From NCBI RefSeq assembly GCF_002078505.1, contig NZ_LUAV01000023.1, forward strand, positions 1-64,000: a stretch of DNA of 64,000 bases. Direction: 5' to 3'. A program made the translations under genes and the position numbers. The notes beneath the pieces were generated by a model. That model was not told the origin of the DNA, searched no databases, and worked only from the letters and a program-made list of their open reading frames with translations. This document shows, piece after piece, positions 33,756 to 42,574 of this stretch. Origin of the DNA: Ensifer aridi. GTDB lineage: Bacteria; Pseudomonadota; Alphaproteobacteria; Rhizobiales; Rhizobiaceae. The stretch's first letter is position 1, and every line of letters starts with the position of its first letter.

Positions 33756-35012
33756 TCATTCAAAGAAGGTAGACTTGCCGTTGTGAGGGTCCATGGTGCG
33801 ATACCGTTTGACTGGGGTTTGGGAGACCGCCTGTATGGCCCTCCTAACGCGCCGGGGAAGCAGAGGTATTCGGCGCCGCATCGCGGAAGGCAAGTTCAAG
33901 ATGAGCGGCAGAGACAGCATTCCAATCCAGATCCTCGCCCACGAACTCGGAAGAAGATTCTGCAAAACTGCTGGGCCGATGGAGCGGCTCTGGGTGACCA
34001 ATTCGCCAAGCGCGTTCTGGTAGTTTAGCAGACCGCGCCGATGGTCTCCCATGGCCTCGGCCAACTCTCCCGCAAGTATGTACGCTCCAAGCACCGCCAA
34101 GCTCGTGCCGCCGCCCACTGCCGGCGCGGGGCCGTAACCCGCGTCCCCGACGAGCGCGATGCGTCCCCGGAACCAATTCGGCATGGTGATTTGGCTGAGT
34201 GCTTCGAAATAAAACCCCTTTCCACGGTCCAGCCGATCCAACAGGTGTGGCACGTCCCATGATTCTCCCGAAAAGGTCTCTTGCAAGACCCGCATTTGCC
34301 CGCCGAGATCGTCGTGGTGAAGGTTCAACGGCTTGGGCGATCGAAAGAGAAATGCGACCGCGATTTCGTTGCACTGACGAACTGGGTAGAGGACGACGGT
34401 CTTGTTTGGCACCACATAGCGATATACGCGCCCCTGAAGCTCGCGATAGGCTGGAATCGTGCACCCACCGATGTAACCACCGAGGTAGTGACTAAACCGC
34501 GCCTCCTCACCGAAGGCGATACGCCTAACGTTCGAGTGTTGGCCGTCGGCTCCGACTACGAGCGCAAAATCGCGTGAGCCACCCCTTTCGAAGGTGACCG
34601 TCAGTCCGTCCGCATGTCCATCAATGCTGCTTATCGAGTTGTCAAAAATGAAATCGACGCGCGCGCTTATGCTTTGCTCGAGAACCGACACGAGTTCACC
34701 ACGCATAATCTCAATCTGCCTTGAGGCGAACTCGCGAGAGATCCGAGCAAGATCGATCTCCCTCGGTCGCAAGCCGGGCGCGATCATTACGCCCCGATCG
34801 TTTCGGGTGCGCTGGCGCTCGAGCTGGGCGAGCAGTCCCATCCATTCCAGGATGTCGACCGCCGAGCCCCAGAGGTCGACCGCATGGCCACCGGTTCGCA
34901 ATTCAGCGGACCTCTCGATAATGGTCGGCCTGAAGCCGTAACGCTCAAGCCACCAAGCGAGGACAAGCCCGGCAACTCCCGAGCCGGAAATGAGGATGTC
35001 TCTTTCTCTCAT
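33756..35012 (-). CDS. FAD-dependent monooxygenase
   Basis: A 418-residue flavoprotein hydroxylase. The dinucleotide-binding start is ILISGSGVAGLVLAWWLERY (GxGxxG), followed later by VVGADGQHSNVR (the DG motif) and ALVGDAGYGPAPAVGGGTSL (the GD motif that contacts ribose). The start is taken as ATG 35012 (MRERDILISG), since the 22 residues before it in the open frame have no family support. It faces the efflux operon across a 168-bp gap that contains a perfect palindrome, so it may share control by the TetR protein. The substrate may be the same toxic compound that the pump removes. Confidence 0.87.
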   Translation of the reverse strand: MRERDILISGSGVAGLVLAWWLERYGFRPTIIERSAELRTGGHAVDLWGSAVDILEWMGLLAQLERQRTRNDRGVMIAPGLRPREIDLARISREFASRQIEIMRGELVSVLEQSISARVDFIFDNSISSIDGHADGLTVTFERGGSRDFALVVGADGQHSNVRRIAFGEEARFSHYLGGYIGGCTIPAYRELQGRVYRYVVPNKTVVLYPVRQCNEIAVAFLFRSPKPLNLHHDDLGGQMRVLQETFSGESWDVPHLLDRLDRGKGFYFEALSQITMPNWFRGRIALVGDAGYGPAPAVGGGTSLAVLGAYILAGELAEAMGDHRRGLLNYQNALGELVTQSRSIGPAVLQNLLPSSWARIWIGMLSLPLILNLPSAMRRRIPLLPRRVRRAIQAVSQTPVKRYRTMDPHNGKSTFFE

Positions 35013-35122
35013 TGACCCACAGTTCCTCGTCACCTCCCTGTTGGTGCAACACGTTGCCTCTCTTTGAAGCTGATGCACTGAGCCGGCGCGAACATATTGC
35101 GTTCAGGCGTTGGTCACTCTAT

Positions 35123-35138
35123 GGTACGGTACCGTACC
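35123..35138. promoter_or_regulatory. Perfect 16-bp palindrome, probable TetR operator
   Basis: GGTACGGTACCGTACC is fully symmetric. It lies 43 bp before the HlyD-type gene start and 110 bp before the oppositely oriented monooxygenase start. The TetR gene at 39090 is the obvious candidate to bind it. Confidence 0.7.
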
Positions 35139-35180
35139 GTATTAGCGAACGCAACGCAAATTCATCTTGGGGCAATTTGC

Positions 35181-36293
35181 ATGAAACGAATGAGGAAAGG
35201 CGCAGCAGCGGCCGCGGCTGCATTTCTGGTGGTCGGGACCGGGGTATATTTCGGAGGCACGTGGTGGGAAAACCCCCGTAGGCGCGAACGGACGGACAAC
35301 GCCTATGTCCGTGCAGATATCACCGCAATCAGTCCCAAAATCGCCGGCCACGTAACAGAGGTTCTGGTCGACGATAACCAGATCGTCGAGGCCGGCACAA
35401 TTCTGTTGCGAATAGACGACGATGACTATCTGGCCCAACGTGACCGCGCCGCTGCGGCCGTCGCGCAAGCCGAAGCGGCCGCACAGAATCTTTCACGCCG
35501 CAAGAGCCTCCAGCAAGCCAATATCCGCGAAGCGGAAGCAATGATCGACGTTGCCCGCGCGGATCTCGAGCTTTCGCGCCGGGAACTGGCGCGCGCCACA
35601 CGCTTGGTTGACCAAGGATGGACGGCACAGCGAAACCACGACACCGCCGTGGCAAAAGCCCAGAGTGCTCGCGCTACGCTCGTTCGCGTCGAGGCGGCTG
35701 CGGCGGCTGCTCGCGAGCAGCTGCGGGTGCTCGACTCGGAATCTCCTCAGATCATGGCCCGTCTTCAGGAAGCGCGCGCGAACCTGCGGCTCGCGCAAAA
35801 TGCCCTGTCAGAAACGGTCGTAAGGGCACCGGTCTCCGGAGTTGTCGGCAATCGGCGAGCCCGTGAGGGCGAGTATGTGAAGCCGGGCAGCCTTCTCCTG
35901 TCTGTGGTGCCGCTGGACGGTGTCTGGATCGTGGCCAACTTCAAAGAGACACAGCTTGCTCGCATAGCGCCTGGCCAACGAGCGGAAATCCGCGTCGACG
36001 GCTACTCATCTACACCGATCGAAGGACGCGTTGACAGCTTGGCGCCAGCAAGTGGCGCGGCTTTCAGCCTTTTGCCACCGGACAATGCGACCGGGAATTT
36101 CATCAAGGTCGTTCAGCGAGTGCCCGTCAAGATTCGCCTCCAGCCTGGCCACGCGCTCTACGGTCGTCTCGTCCCGGGGTTGTCAGTGGACGTGGCCATT
36201 AATGTTGCGTCCAGTCCTGAGTTGCCGTCCTCCAGCGGCAGTAGGCTCATCGGTGAACCTGCCAGGTTTCGCACCGCCAGGAGCGAACCATGA
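35181..36293 (+). CDS. Membrane fusion protein of an EmrAB-type efflux pump
   Basis: A 370-residue HlyD/EmrA-family protein. The start is set at ATG 35181; earlier codons of the open frame overlap the operator. One membrane anchor (AAAAAFLVVGTGVYFGGTWW) is followed by a barrel-sandwich strand (TDNAYVRADITAISPKIAGH), two long coiled-coil arms rich in Ala, Glu and Arg, and the closing VVRAPVSGVVGNRRAREGEY. It links the inner-membrane pump to an outer-membrane channel that is not encoded nearby. Its stop overlaps the start of the pump gene by 4 bp. Confidence 0.9.
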   Translation: MKRMRKGAAAAAAAFLVVGTGVYFGGTWWENPRRRERTDNAYVRADITAISPKIAGHVTEVLVDDNQIVEAGTILLRIDDDDYLAQRDRAAAAVAQAEAAAQNLSRRKSLQQANIREAEAMIDVARADLELSRRELARATRLVDQGWTAQRNHDTAVAKAQSARATLVRVEAAAAAAREQLRVLDSESPQIMARLQEARANLRLAQNALSETVVRAPVSGVVGNRRAREGEYVKPGSLLLSVVPLDGVWIVANFKETQLARIAPGQRAEIRVDGYSSTPIEGRVDSLAPASGAAFSLLPPDNATGNFIKVVQRVPVKIRLQPGHALYGRLVPGLSVDVAINVASSPELPSSSGSRLIGEPARFRTARSEP

Positions 36294-37915
36294 CCGAGTT
36301 CGCTGCGTTTTCGGCTGTGCGACCAGACGTTCGCTCGCCAAGAACTGCCCTTACACCGTGGCTGATCCTTGCTTTCCTGTCGATTGCGGCGACCATGGAT
36401 GCCGTCAACAGCACCGTGCTCGTCGTCACCCGCGGCCACCTCATGGGAGGCACCCATGCGACGCAGGATGAGATTGCCTGGGTCAACATGGCCTACGTGG
36501 CCGCTAAGCTGGCCGCGCTGCCGGTGGCCGCCTGGATGATGCCGCGTGCATCGTCTTCGCACATGCTAGGGGGCGCAGTTGCGACGCTCATCGCCACTTC
36601 CCTTGGATGTTCGACCACGGACAGCGTCGACTTGCTCGTATGCTGGCGCGCCATTCAGGGCGCAGCCGGTGCGGTTTTGCTCGTCGTCGGCCAATCGCTA
36701 CTTTTTGCGATTTTCCCACGATCCCGTCAGGGGATAGCCCAGGCCATATTCGCCTTCGCGACGATCATGGCGCCAACCACCCTCACTCCGGCGCTACAGG
36801 GTTGGATCGCCGATGCGCACTCTTGGTCATGGATTTTCGTCGCCAATGTGCCCCTCGGCTTGATGGGCCTGTTTTCGGCCTTTCTCACGAGAGATATCGG
36901 TGGTCGAGGGCACCCCCCCGGTCGCTTCGATTGGGCGGGGGGTGCGGCACTCGCCGTCTTCACGACCTGCTTCGTCTTCGTCACGCAAGAGGGCAGCCGA
37001 CATAACTGGTTCGATGAGCCGGAAGTCGTGGCGTATTTTGCCGTCGGATTGGCGGCGGCACTCTGCTTCATGGCATGGGAATTCAGGCTGCAGGGCCGAG
37101 GTGCCTTGGTCGATTTCGGCGTCTTTCGGGACGAGCACTTCGCCTTCGGCTTCGTTGTCAGTTTCGTCGCCGGCTGTGCTCTCTTCGGGAGCGCTTTCAT
37201 CATTCCGGCCTTCGCCATCGGCGTGCTCGAATTCACGCCCGCCTATGCCGGTCTTGTGCTTTTGCCGAGTGGGGCGCTTGTCTGCATCGGACTACTTGCG
37301 GCAGGTGGGCTGATCGATGCAAAGGGTCTCGACCCGGCCAAGCCGATCCCGCTCGGCATTCTCTGCTTCATGGCCGCGATGTGGCTATTGTCGGGGTCGA
37401 CATCAGAGAGTGGTCTGCCAGATCTGATTCCGCCCATAATGCTGCGTGGACTGGGACTGGGCCTGCTTTTCGTCTCGCTGACGCTAGTCACGCTGCGGGA
37501 CCTGGGGCCGGAGACGGTCGCCCAAGGCGTGGCGCTGTTCAACGTTGGCCGCCAGATGGGCGGGCAAATCGGGATCGCTTGGCTTTCGACCACTCTTGAT
37601 CATCAAAACGCGCATAACCGTATGGTCTTGTCCCACCATTTGGCGCCCGGTGACCTTACGCTTATCGAGCGGCAGGACGCTGTGACCAATTTGCTTGTCT
37701 CCCGCGGCTATTCCCCGGAAGAAGCGGTGAGCGCGGCGACTGCGGTCATCCAGAAATCTTTCGCTCAGCAGGTGGCGACGCTCTCCTTTAATGAATGCTT
37801 CTTGGCGATTGCGCTATTGTTCGTTGCCGCGGCGCCCGTTCTCATCGCGACGAAACTCATCCTCGGCCGCCTGATGAGCCGGCATTCAGAGCACTCGCAG
37901 GAACAACCCGTTTGA
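36290..37915 (+). CDS. MFS drug efflux transporter, DHA2 (EmrB) family
   Basis: A 541-residue inner-membrane antiporter with about 14 hydrophobic helices. It contains the DHA2 signature regions, including LAFLSIAATMDAVNSTVL in helix 1, EIAWVNMAYVAAKLAALPVA and the motif C-like QGAAGAVLLVVGQSL. It starts inside the end of the membrane fusion gene (ATGA overlap), so the two are translationally coupled. The likely substrates are hydrophobic drugs or phenolic compounds. Confidence 0.9.
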   Translation: MTEFAAFSAVRPDVRSPRTALTPWLILAFLSIAATMDAVNSTVLVVTRGHLMGGTHATQDEIAWVNMAYVAAKLAALPVAAWMMPRASSSHMLGGAVATLIATSLGCSTTDSVDLLVCWRAIQGAAGAVLLVVGQSLLFAIFPRSRQGIAQAIFAFATIMAPTTLTPALQGWIADAHSWSWIFVANVPLGLMGLFSAFLTRDIGGRGHPPGRFDWAGGAALAVFTTCFVFVTQEGSRHNWFDEPEVVAYFAVGLAAALCFMAWEFRLQGRGALVDFGVFRDEHFAFGFVVSFVAGCALFGSAFIIPAFAIGVLEFTPAYAGLVLLPSGALVCIGLLAAGGLIDAKGLDPAKPIPLGILCFMAAMWLLSGSTSESGLPDLIPPIMLRGLGLGLLFVSLTLVTLRDLGPETVAQGVALFNVGRQMGGQIGIAWLSTTLDHQNAHNRMVLSHHLAPGDLTLIERQDAVTNLLVSRGYSPEEAVSAATAVIQKSFAQQVATLSFNECFLAIALLFVAAAPVLIATKLILGRLMSRHSEHSQEQPV

Positions 37916-37930
37916 CAGAGGAGTATACCA

Positions 37931-39115
37931 TTGGGCGAGCGAGCCATTTTTGAGCTCATTGACTGGCTCGCTGGCGAGGAGTGTCACCGAGCGGACGATG
38001 CTGGCCTGGCGGAGGGAGTGGGGCAGCGTCTACGGTGGCTCGGGCTGCCGCTCGACCGCCTCACGCTGCATCTGAGAACATTGCACCCGGAGATCCTCGG
38101 TCGCAGTGTTGCTTGGTCACCCTCGGAACCCGTCGAGGTTCAAGAACGAGAGCACGGCTTCGATCGTGCTGGTGGTTTTGCAGGAAATCCGATCAGAGAT
38201 GCGATGGTGACAGGTGAATCCCTGAGCGTGCGTGTCCGCGCTTCGAACCGGCCTCGCTGGGTGGACAGCGATCTCTTCCGCGACCGCGGACTTGTGGAGT
38301 TCTATGTCGTGCCTCTCCGCAACACCGACGGCACGGTAAGCGCCGCCTGCTTCGCAACGAAGCGATCACACGGCTTCGTGCGTTCACACAGGGCGGCCAT
38401 CGATCGCATTGTGCCAGCCCTCCGGAACGCCTGTGAGCTTCGCACGCTGAGGAGGATCGAACTTACCCTTCTCGACACCTACATCGGCGCGAGCCCGGCA
38501 CGCCGTGTGCTGGCGGGGCGTGTTCGGCGTGGCCAGGTCGAGAAGCTCGAAGCCGCGCTCATGTTGTGCGATTTACGAGGCTTCACAGAGCTCTCCAACC
38601 GGTCTTCGGCCGAGCGGGTCCTGGAGCTCCTCAACGCCTATTTCGATGAAGTCGTGCCTGCGATCACACAGTCGGGCGGCGAGGTGATCAAATTCATGGG
38701 TGACGCAGTGCTTGCGTTCTTCGACCTGACGGATGCCGCGACCTCTTGCGGTGCTGCTCTTGCAAGCGCATGCGAGGCACTCGAGCGGCTGCGCTGCAGC
38801 TCGCTTGGTGGAGCTCGACTCCACGCCGGTATCGCTCTCCACTACGGTCAGGCTGCCTATGGCAACATCGGCGCCAGCCAACGCCTCGATTTCACGCTGA
38901 TCGGCCCTGACGTCAACCTGGTCAGCCGGATACAGGGGGTCTGCAGTGCGACCGGTCAACGGCTGATCCTATCCGAGCGCTTCGCGCGTCTTCTCGACCC
39001 TGGTTCCAGCGCACCGATCGGGCGACATAAGCTTCGGGGATTTCCCGAGCCTGTCATGCTCTACGTGCCGAGCTCTCGCTTCCATTCACCTAAATCTGCG
39101 GCCGAACCTTCTTGA
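37931..39115 (+). CDS. Class III adenylate/guanylate cyclase, soluble
   Basis: A 394-residue protein. TTG 37931 is the probable start, with AGAGGAG 7 nt ahead and the pump gene ending 15 bp before. The N-terminal ~180 residues look like a degenerate GAF-type sensor domain (PLRNTDGTVSAACFA). The cyclase domain follows: ALMLCDLRGFTELS with metal-binding Asp214, GGEVIKFMGDAVLAFF with Asp258, and LDFTLIGPDVNLVSRI. This arrangement is common in rhizobial CyaC-type cyclases. Its place as third gene of an efflux operon is unusual. It overlaps the convergent TetR gene by 26 bp at the 3' ends. Confidence 0.87.
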   Translation: MGERAIFELIDWLAGEECHRADDAGLAEGVGQRLRWLGLPLDRLTLHLRTLHPEILGRSVAWSPSEPVEVQEREHGFDRAGGFAGNPIRDAMVTGESLSVRVRASNRPRWVDSDLFRDRGLVEFYVVPLRNTDGTVSAACFATKRSHGFVRSHRAAIDRIVPALRNACELRTLRRIELTLLDTYIGASPARRVLAGRVRRGQVEKLEAALMLCDLRGFTELSNRSSAERVLELLNAYFDEVVPAITQSGGEVIKFMGDAVLAFFDLTDAATSCGAALASACEALERLRCSSLGGARLHAGIALHYGQAAYGNIGASQRLDFTLIGPDVNLVSRIQGVCSATGQRLILSERFARLLDPGSSAPIGRHKLRGFPEPVMLYVPSSRFHSPKSAAEPS

Positions 39116-39758
39116 TGCCGTAGAGGAATACATCTACGGCAGCGCGCACCGAAGAGCGAGCTTCCGCAGCAGTCGGCGGATTGCGAAGCCCGAGAACGAC
39201 CTTGAGGTGGAGGTCATCGCGGATCATACCGATGAAGTGCTCCGCTAGTTTCGTTGCGGAATGCTTGGGTATACCCCAGGCGTCAGCCCCCTCTTGAAGT
39301 ATGTGCGCGAGAGCCGCGCTGGCCTTACCCGGACCGTTCTCGAAAAACACCGCCGCTATGTCTGGGAAGCGGGTGCCTTCGCCTACGACTATGCGGTAAA
39401 GCTGCAAGGCTTGGGGTGACATGACGACCTCAAGGTAACGGCGTCCCGCATTGCAAAGCGCCGTCTCGAGATTGACGTCGGCGATATCGTCGATGGTGAA
39501 TCGCCCCATCGCTCGGTTGGTGATCTCCTTGACCACAGCCGTAAAAAGCTGCTCCTTGTTGCCGAAATAGCTGTAGATGGTACGTTTCGAGCCACCCACC
39601 TTCGCAATTATCGAGTCCACACTCGCGCCGGAAAATCCCGAACTTAAGAAAACCTCGGTAGCCGCATCCAGAAACTCCTCGCGGCGCGCGTTCCGCCTCT
39701 TGATGCGTCCGGGGACGGTGTCTTGAGCTTGACCACGCTCGCCGTGTTTCTGAGCCAT
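39090..39758 (-). CDS. TetR-family regulator
   Basis: A 222-residue repressor. The N-terminal helix-turn-helix runs from about residue 25 (REEFLDAATEVFLSSGF, SVDSIIAKVGGSKRTIYSYF, GNKEQLFTAVV). The C-terminal domain resembles the AefR-like ligand-binding type. It is convergent with the efflux/cyclase operon, the usual arrangement for a dedicated repressor, and the perfect palindrome at 35123 is its likely operator. Confidence 0.88.
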   Translation of the reverse strand: MAQKHGERGQAQDTVPGRIKRRNARREEFLDAATEVFLSSGFSGASVDSIIAKVGGSKRTIYSYFGNKEQLFTAVVKEITNRAMGRFTIDDIADVNLETALCNAGRRYLEVVMSPQALQLYRIVVGEGTRFPDIAAVFFENGPGKASAALAHILQEGADAWGIPKHSATKLAEHFIGMIRDDLHLKVVLGLRNPPTAAEARSSVRAAVDVFLYGIKKVRPQI

Positions 39759-40293
39759 TCAAGTTCTTGCTTTCTGCCATACATCTCGGTTGGCCCAATT
39801 GGGCGCCGCGTATCGCTGTTTTTATTACGCGCGGCATTGCGAAACAACGGCGATATCGGCAGCCAAACCCACGAAGACGAGATGATCAAATTAGCCCTCA
39901 GCTAAGCTCTTCTACGCGAACGCTTCTCGGCATCCAGATCGTTTCCGAAGCCGTAGGCTTCGGCTCAGCTAGCGCACCACGCATCGCTTCCGCGCAAAAC
40001 CGACTCGCGACCGACCGAGTACAGGTTCCGCTCCCTTATAGACACATTCGCCATGGACACTTTTGAGCCATGCATCGCACGCCAACGGTAATGGCTCGAG
40101 AGATTAGCCCGGCAGTGAAAGCCTCCGCGACAGCGCACAGTAGATGGTTCCCGATGTGTGCTGCGAAAACGCATAATGTATCAACGGGAACCGCGTCGAA
40201 GACCGCCGTCGTCTTTTCGCCACAGGATGTAGACACTCACCCGTTTCGCTTTATCTGGCAGGCTGGCGGAAGCGACAAATCTCGGGTGAATTG
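39759..40293. other. Non-coding stretch with an inverted repeat around a dif-like core
   Basis: No gene is supported. GGTTCCCG (40146-40153) and CGGGAACC (40185-40192) are perfect 8-bp inverted arms 31 bp apart. Between them lies CGCATAATGTATCA (40170-40183), also found at 14272-14285. The arrangement looks like a recombination or regulatory site. Confidence 0.4.
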
Positions 40294-40670
40294 ATGCAAG
40301 GCGGAAACAAGGCCAGATCGATTTCAGCACTTTTTCGACATTTGTCGACAAAGTGGCCGGCGGCTTTCAACCCCCAGGCTCCGAGGCCGCTGAAATTTGG
40401 TATCCATAACGAATTGCGTGACCGTGAATCTGAGCTCTCGGACGAGGAATTAAAGAGGGCCCTGCGGGCCTACACGAAGATAGATAAATACTTGCCGCGA
40501 TGCGTGTTGGCGCGGTTCGAGTCGACCTCGACGGCAAGCCCTGCGGCATGGTAACGCCTGCCGAAGCAGCCGGCGCGGAGGGCCTACTGCGATCGCGGGC
40601 GGCTACAAAAGAGGCTGATCGGTTTTTAAGTACGGACACCGAGGGCGAAGGTGGGGCTGACCGGAACTAG
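40294..40670 (+). pseudogene. ProQ/FinO-family RNA-binding protein, frameshifted
   Basis: The first frame, from ATG 40294, gives KWPAAFNPQAPRPLKFGIHN, ELRDRESELSDEELKRALRA and YTKIDKYL. This is the FinO domain opening with its PLK-x-GIH motif. Near 40497 one base seems to be missing. In the next frame the domain goes on as AMRVGAVRVDLDGKPCGMVTPAEAAGAEGLL and reaches a stop at 40668. Members are RNA chaperones; FinO controls plasmid transfer through antisense RNA. The frame as written would stop after 86 residues. If it is not a sequencing error, the gene is recently inactivated, because both halves are well preserved. Confidence 0.75.
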
Positions 40671-40794
40671 TCAGTAACCGAGCGGCGTTCCAGTCGCGAG
40701 GTCAAGCGCACCACCCTGTAGAACGGCCGATGGCCTGATGGCACCGACTGGTTGATCGTTTCTGCTTCGCCAGGCCGAGCGGCCCGGGGTAAGG

Positions 40795-41085
40795 TCACCT
40801 GATCCGTTCCAAGCAGATTTTTAGTGCCCTGATGACGTCGGCCGCGTCTACCAGGGCCTCCCTGACCTCTTCCGCCGAAAGGTCGCGCGCCCGCTCCGAC
40901 GATATCCGAAGACCGATCAGGACGTCTCGTGCACGATGGGCCTCTACGGCGCCAGTTTGCTCGCGCATGTCGCGGATCGTGTCTATCGCGCGGTCAAACA
41001 GCCGGCTTACCTCATAGTGTATCAGCCGGTCCGACTCATTTGCCGCCCTAATCAGCTCTGCGATGAAATCGGTCGTAAGACTCAT
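40795..41085 (-). CDS. Small helical protein, repeat-borne, unknown function
   Basis: A 96-residue protein starting at ATG 41085 (MSLTTDFIAELIRAANESD). It is predicted to be almost all helix, with alternating charged and Leu/Ile/Ala residues (AVSRLFDRAIDTIRDM-like segment, then SAEEVREALVDAADVIRAL). I do not recognise the family. A damaged copy lies at 31.7 kb. It follows the gene at 41195 with a 109-bp gap on the same strand. Confidence 0.65.
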   Translation of the reverse strand: MSLTTDFIAELIRAANESDRLIHYEVSRLFDRAIDTIRDMREQTGAVEAHRARDVLIGLRISSERARDLSAEEVREALVDAADVIRALKICLERIR

Positions 41086-41305
41086 CGTGCTGCGCAGTAA
41101 GCTGCTCCTGGTTTGGTGGCAATTTCCATGGTGCGAGCATTCGGGCGCAGCCCATGGCTTGCCCTCGCCCAACTAATAGCCGGGCGCGCAGGTCTCAAGC
41201 CCAACCCACGTGCTTGCGCTTCGCCAGCTTCAGGAAAAGCCCGAACCAGAAGCGGTACTCTGGCGTGTCCACGCCGCGGTACGCCTCAAGAGCGCAGTAG
41301 GCGAC
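40940..41305. repeat. Direct repeat, copy 2 (more complete)
   Basis: This is the counterpart of 31721-32068, in the same orientation and 9.2 kb away. It spans most of the 40795 gene, the intergenic gap and the 3' half of the 41195 gene, both of which are intact here. Confidence 0.8.
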
Positions 41306-41386
41306 CGATGTGGCGGCGTCTTTGCCGTGCTCGGCCACCGCTACGTCGACAGCGTCTTCGTCGGTCAGGTCTTGCCAATCGATCAT
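41195..41386 (-). CDS. Small acidic-start protein, repeat-borne, unknown function
   Basis: A 63-residue protein. AAGGAGGG lies 6 nt before ATG 41386, strong support for translation. It reads MIDWQDLTDEDAVDVAVAEH, then an aromatic-rich end (YRFWFGLFLKLAKRKHVG). The C-terminal part recurs fused to the nuclease remnant at 32.1 kb. No family was recognised. It probably forms a two-gene unit with the 40795 gene. Confidence 0.7.
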   Translation of the reverse strand: MIDWQDLTDEDAVDVAVAEHGKDAATSVAYCALEAYRGVDTPEYRFWFGLFLKLAKRKHVGWA

Positions 41387-41444
41387 TGGTTTCCCTCCTT
41401 CGGCGACGTGCTCATTCGCGGCCCGCCAAGCTCCGGCACCGTCG

Positions 41445-41939
41445 TCAGCCGAACTTCAGGCCGATCTTCTTGCGAACGGGAGTGGGGGCTTCAGCGGGCA
41501 GCGATGCCGGTTTCTTTCCAAGCCCCGTCGCGCGTGCGAGTTCCGAGCGCTGTCGGGCATAGTTCGGAGCTGTCATCGGGTAGTCGGCTGGGAGCTTCCA
41601 CTTTTCGCGATACTGCTCCGGCGTCAGACCGTAGCTCGCCATGAGGTGGCGCCTCAGCGATTTGAATTTCTTGCCATCCTCCAGGCAGATGATGAAGTCG
41701 TCCGTCACGGATTTCTTGATCGGGACGGCGGGGCGTTGCTCCTCGATGTTAGGCTGGGTTCTGGATGATCGAGAACTCCCATCCAGCGAGTCGTAGGTTT
41801 GCTGGATAAGATGGGGGAGCTCGCCGGCGGGGATGATATTGCGGCTCAAATAGGCGGACACAATGCGGCTGGTGAGCTCAAGTCTCCGTTCATTTATCTG
41901 TGCGCGCGATTCCGTCAATGTTCTTCTCCGCAGCATGTA
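41445..41939 (-). CDS. MucR/Ros-family transcriptional regulator
   Basis: About 164 residues. The family opening is LTESRAQINERRLELTSRIVSAYLSRNIIPAGELPHLIQQ-like, and the DNA-binding end has IICLEDGKKFKSLRRHL and YGLTPEQYREKWKLPADYPM followed by APNYARQRSELA. MucR proteins control exopolysaccharide, motility and cell-cycle genes in rhizobia. The zinc-ligand set of Ros (two Cys, two His) is not complete here: only one Cys and one His remain in the expected segment. The start is uncertain; ATG 41939 is listed, with a TTG at about 41921 also possible, and the longer open frame up to 42176 looks unrelated. Confidence 0.75.
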   Translation of the reverse strand, partial: YMLRRRTLTESRAQINERRLELTSRIVSAYLSRNIIPAGELPHLIQQTYDSLDGSSRSSRTQPNIEEQRPAVPIKKSVTDDFIICLEDGKKFKSLRRHLMASYGLTPEQYREKWKLPADYPMTAPNYARQRSELARATGLGKKPASLPAEAPTPVRKKIGLKFG

Positions 41940-42172
41940 CCAACTGTAATCCGGCCACGTAATGGGCAGGTATTTCGGTCGGAAGGAAGGCGGTGTGAGA
42001 GAAAGGCAATGCTTATCGACAGTTTTTTGACGTCCTTTGTTCTTCATTTCCGACGCCCTTGCGGACTGGAGCCACAGAAGGCTCTCGAGTTTCTGTCCTG
42101 ATGACTGTTCGGTTCTCTCAAGTTTATCGTCATCCTTTCGTGGCGCGGCGGGTAAACAGCGAACTTCAGAGA

Positions 42173-42424
42173 TCAAGAGCGCGGCTGGGGCTTGTAACCG
42201 CGCGCTCGCTTCTGGCGAGCCAAGACAAGGAAGTGTCCGATCGCCTGACGCTCATCCTTAAACAGATCAACGCGCTCTTTGCCACGAGTGCCGATCCGGC
42301 CCCAATGGCGGACGAGCGAAGCGCCGCCGAAGAGATCCGGCTCGATCGAGATTGTGTAATAGCGCGCCATGTTCTTGGTCGCGTCAATTCGCTGAACATG
42401 CAGGCGGAACCAGTGCTGGGTCAT
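42173..42424 (-). CDS. WGR-domain protein
   Basis: An 83-residue protein made of one WGR domain: FRLHVQRIDATKNMARYY, then LFGGASLVRHWGRIGTRGKE and a C-terminal RARGYKPQP. WGR domains bind nucleic-acid ends in PARP and ligase-like proteins. Stand-alone forms are frequent on rhizobial plasmids, and their role is unknown. The start at ATG 42424 agrees with family members. Confidence 0.85.
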   Translation of the reverse strand: MTQHWFRLHVQRIDATKNMARYYTISIEPDLFGGASLVRHWGRIGTRGKERVDLFKDERQAIGHFLVLARQKRARGYKPQPRS

Positions 42425-42574
42425 GCCTGCGAGCTTGGCCGGTCGAGGATTCGCGGTCCAATGACATTTATGAATCGATCATCGCTGACCGATTCGAGAA
42501 TTTGATGCGACGCTCGAGCGTCGGCGGCACTGGCAAGCATTGCAACAAAGCGCGAATTTCGGATCGACACTTTG

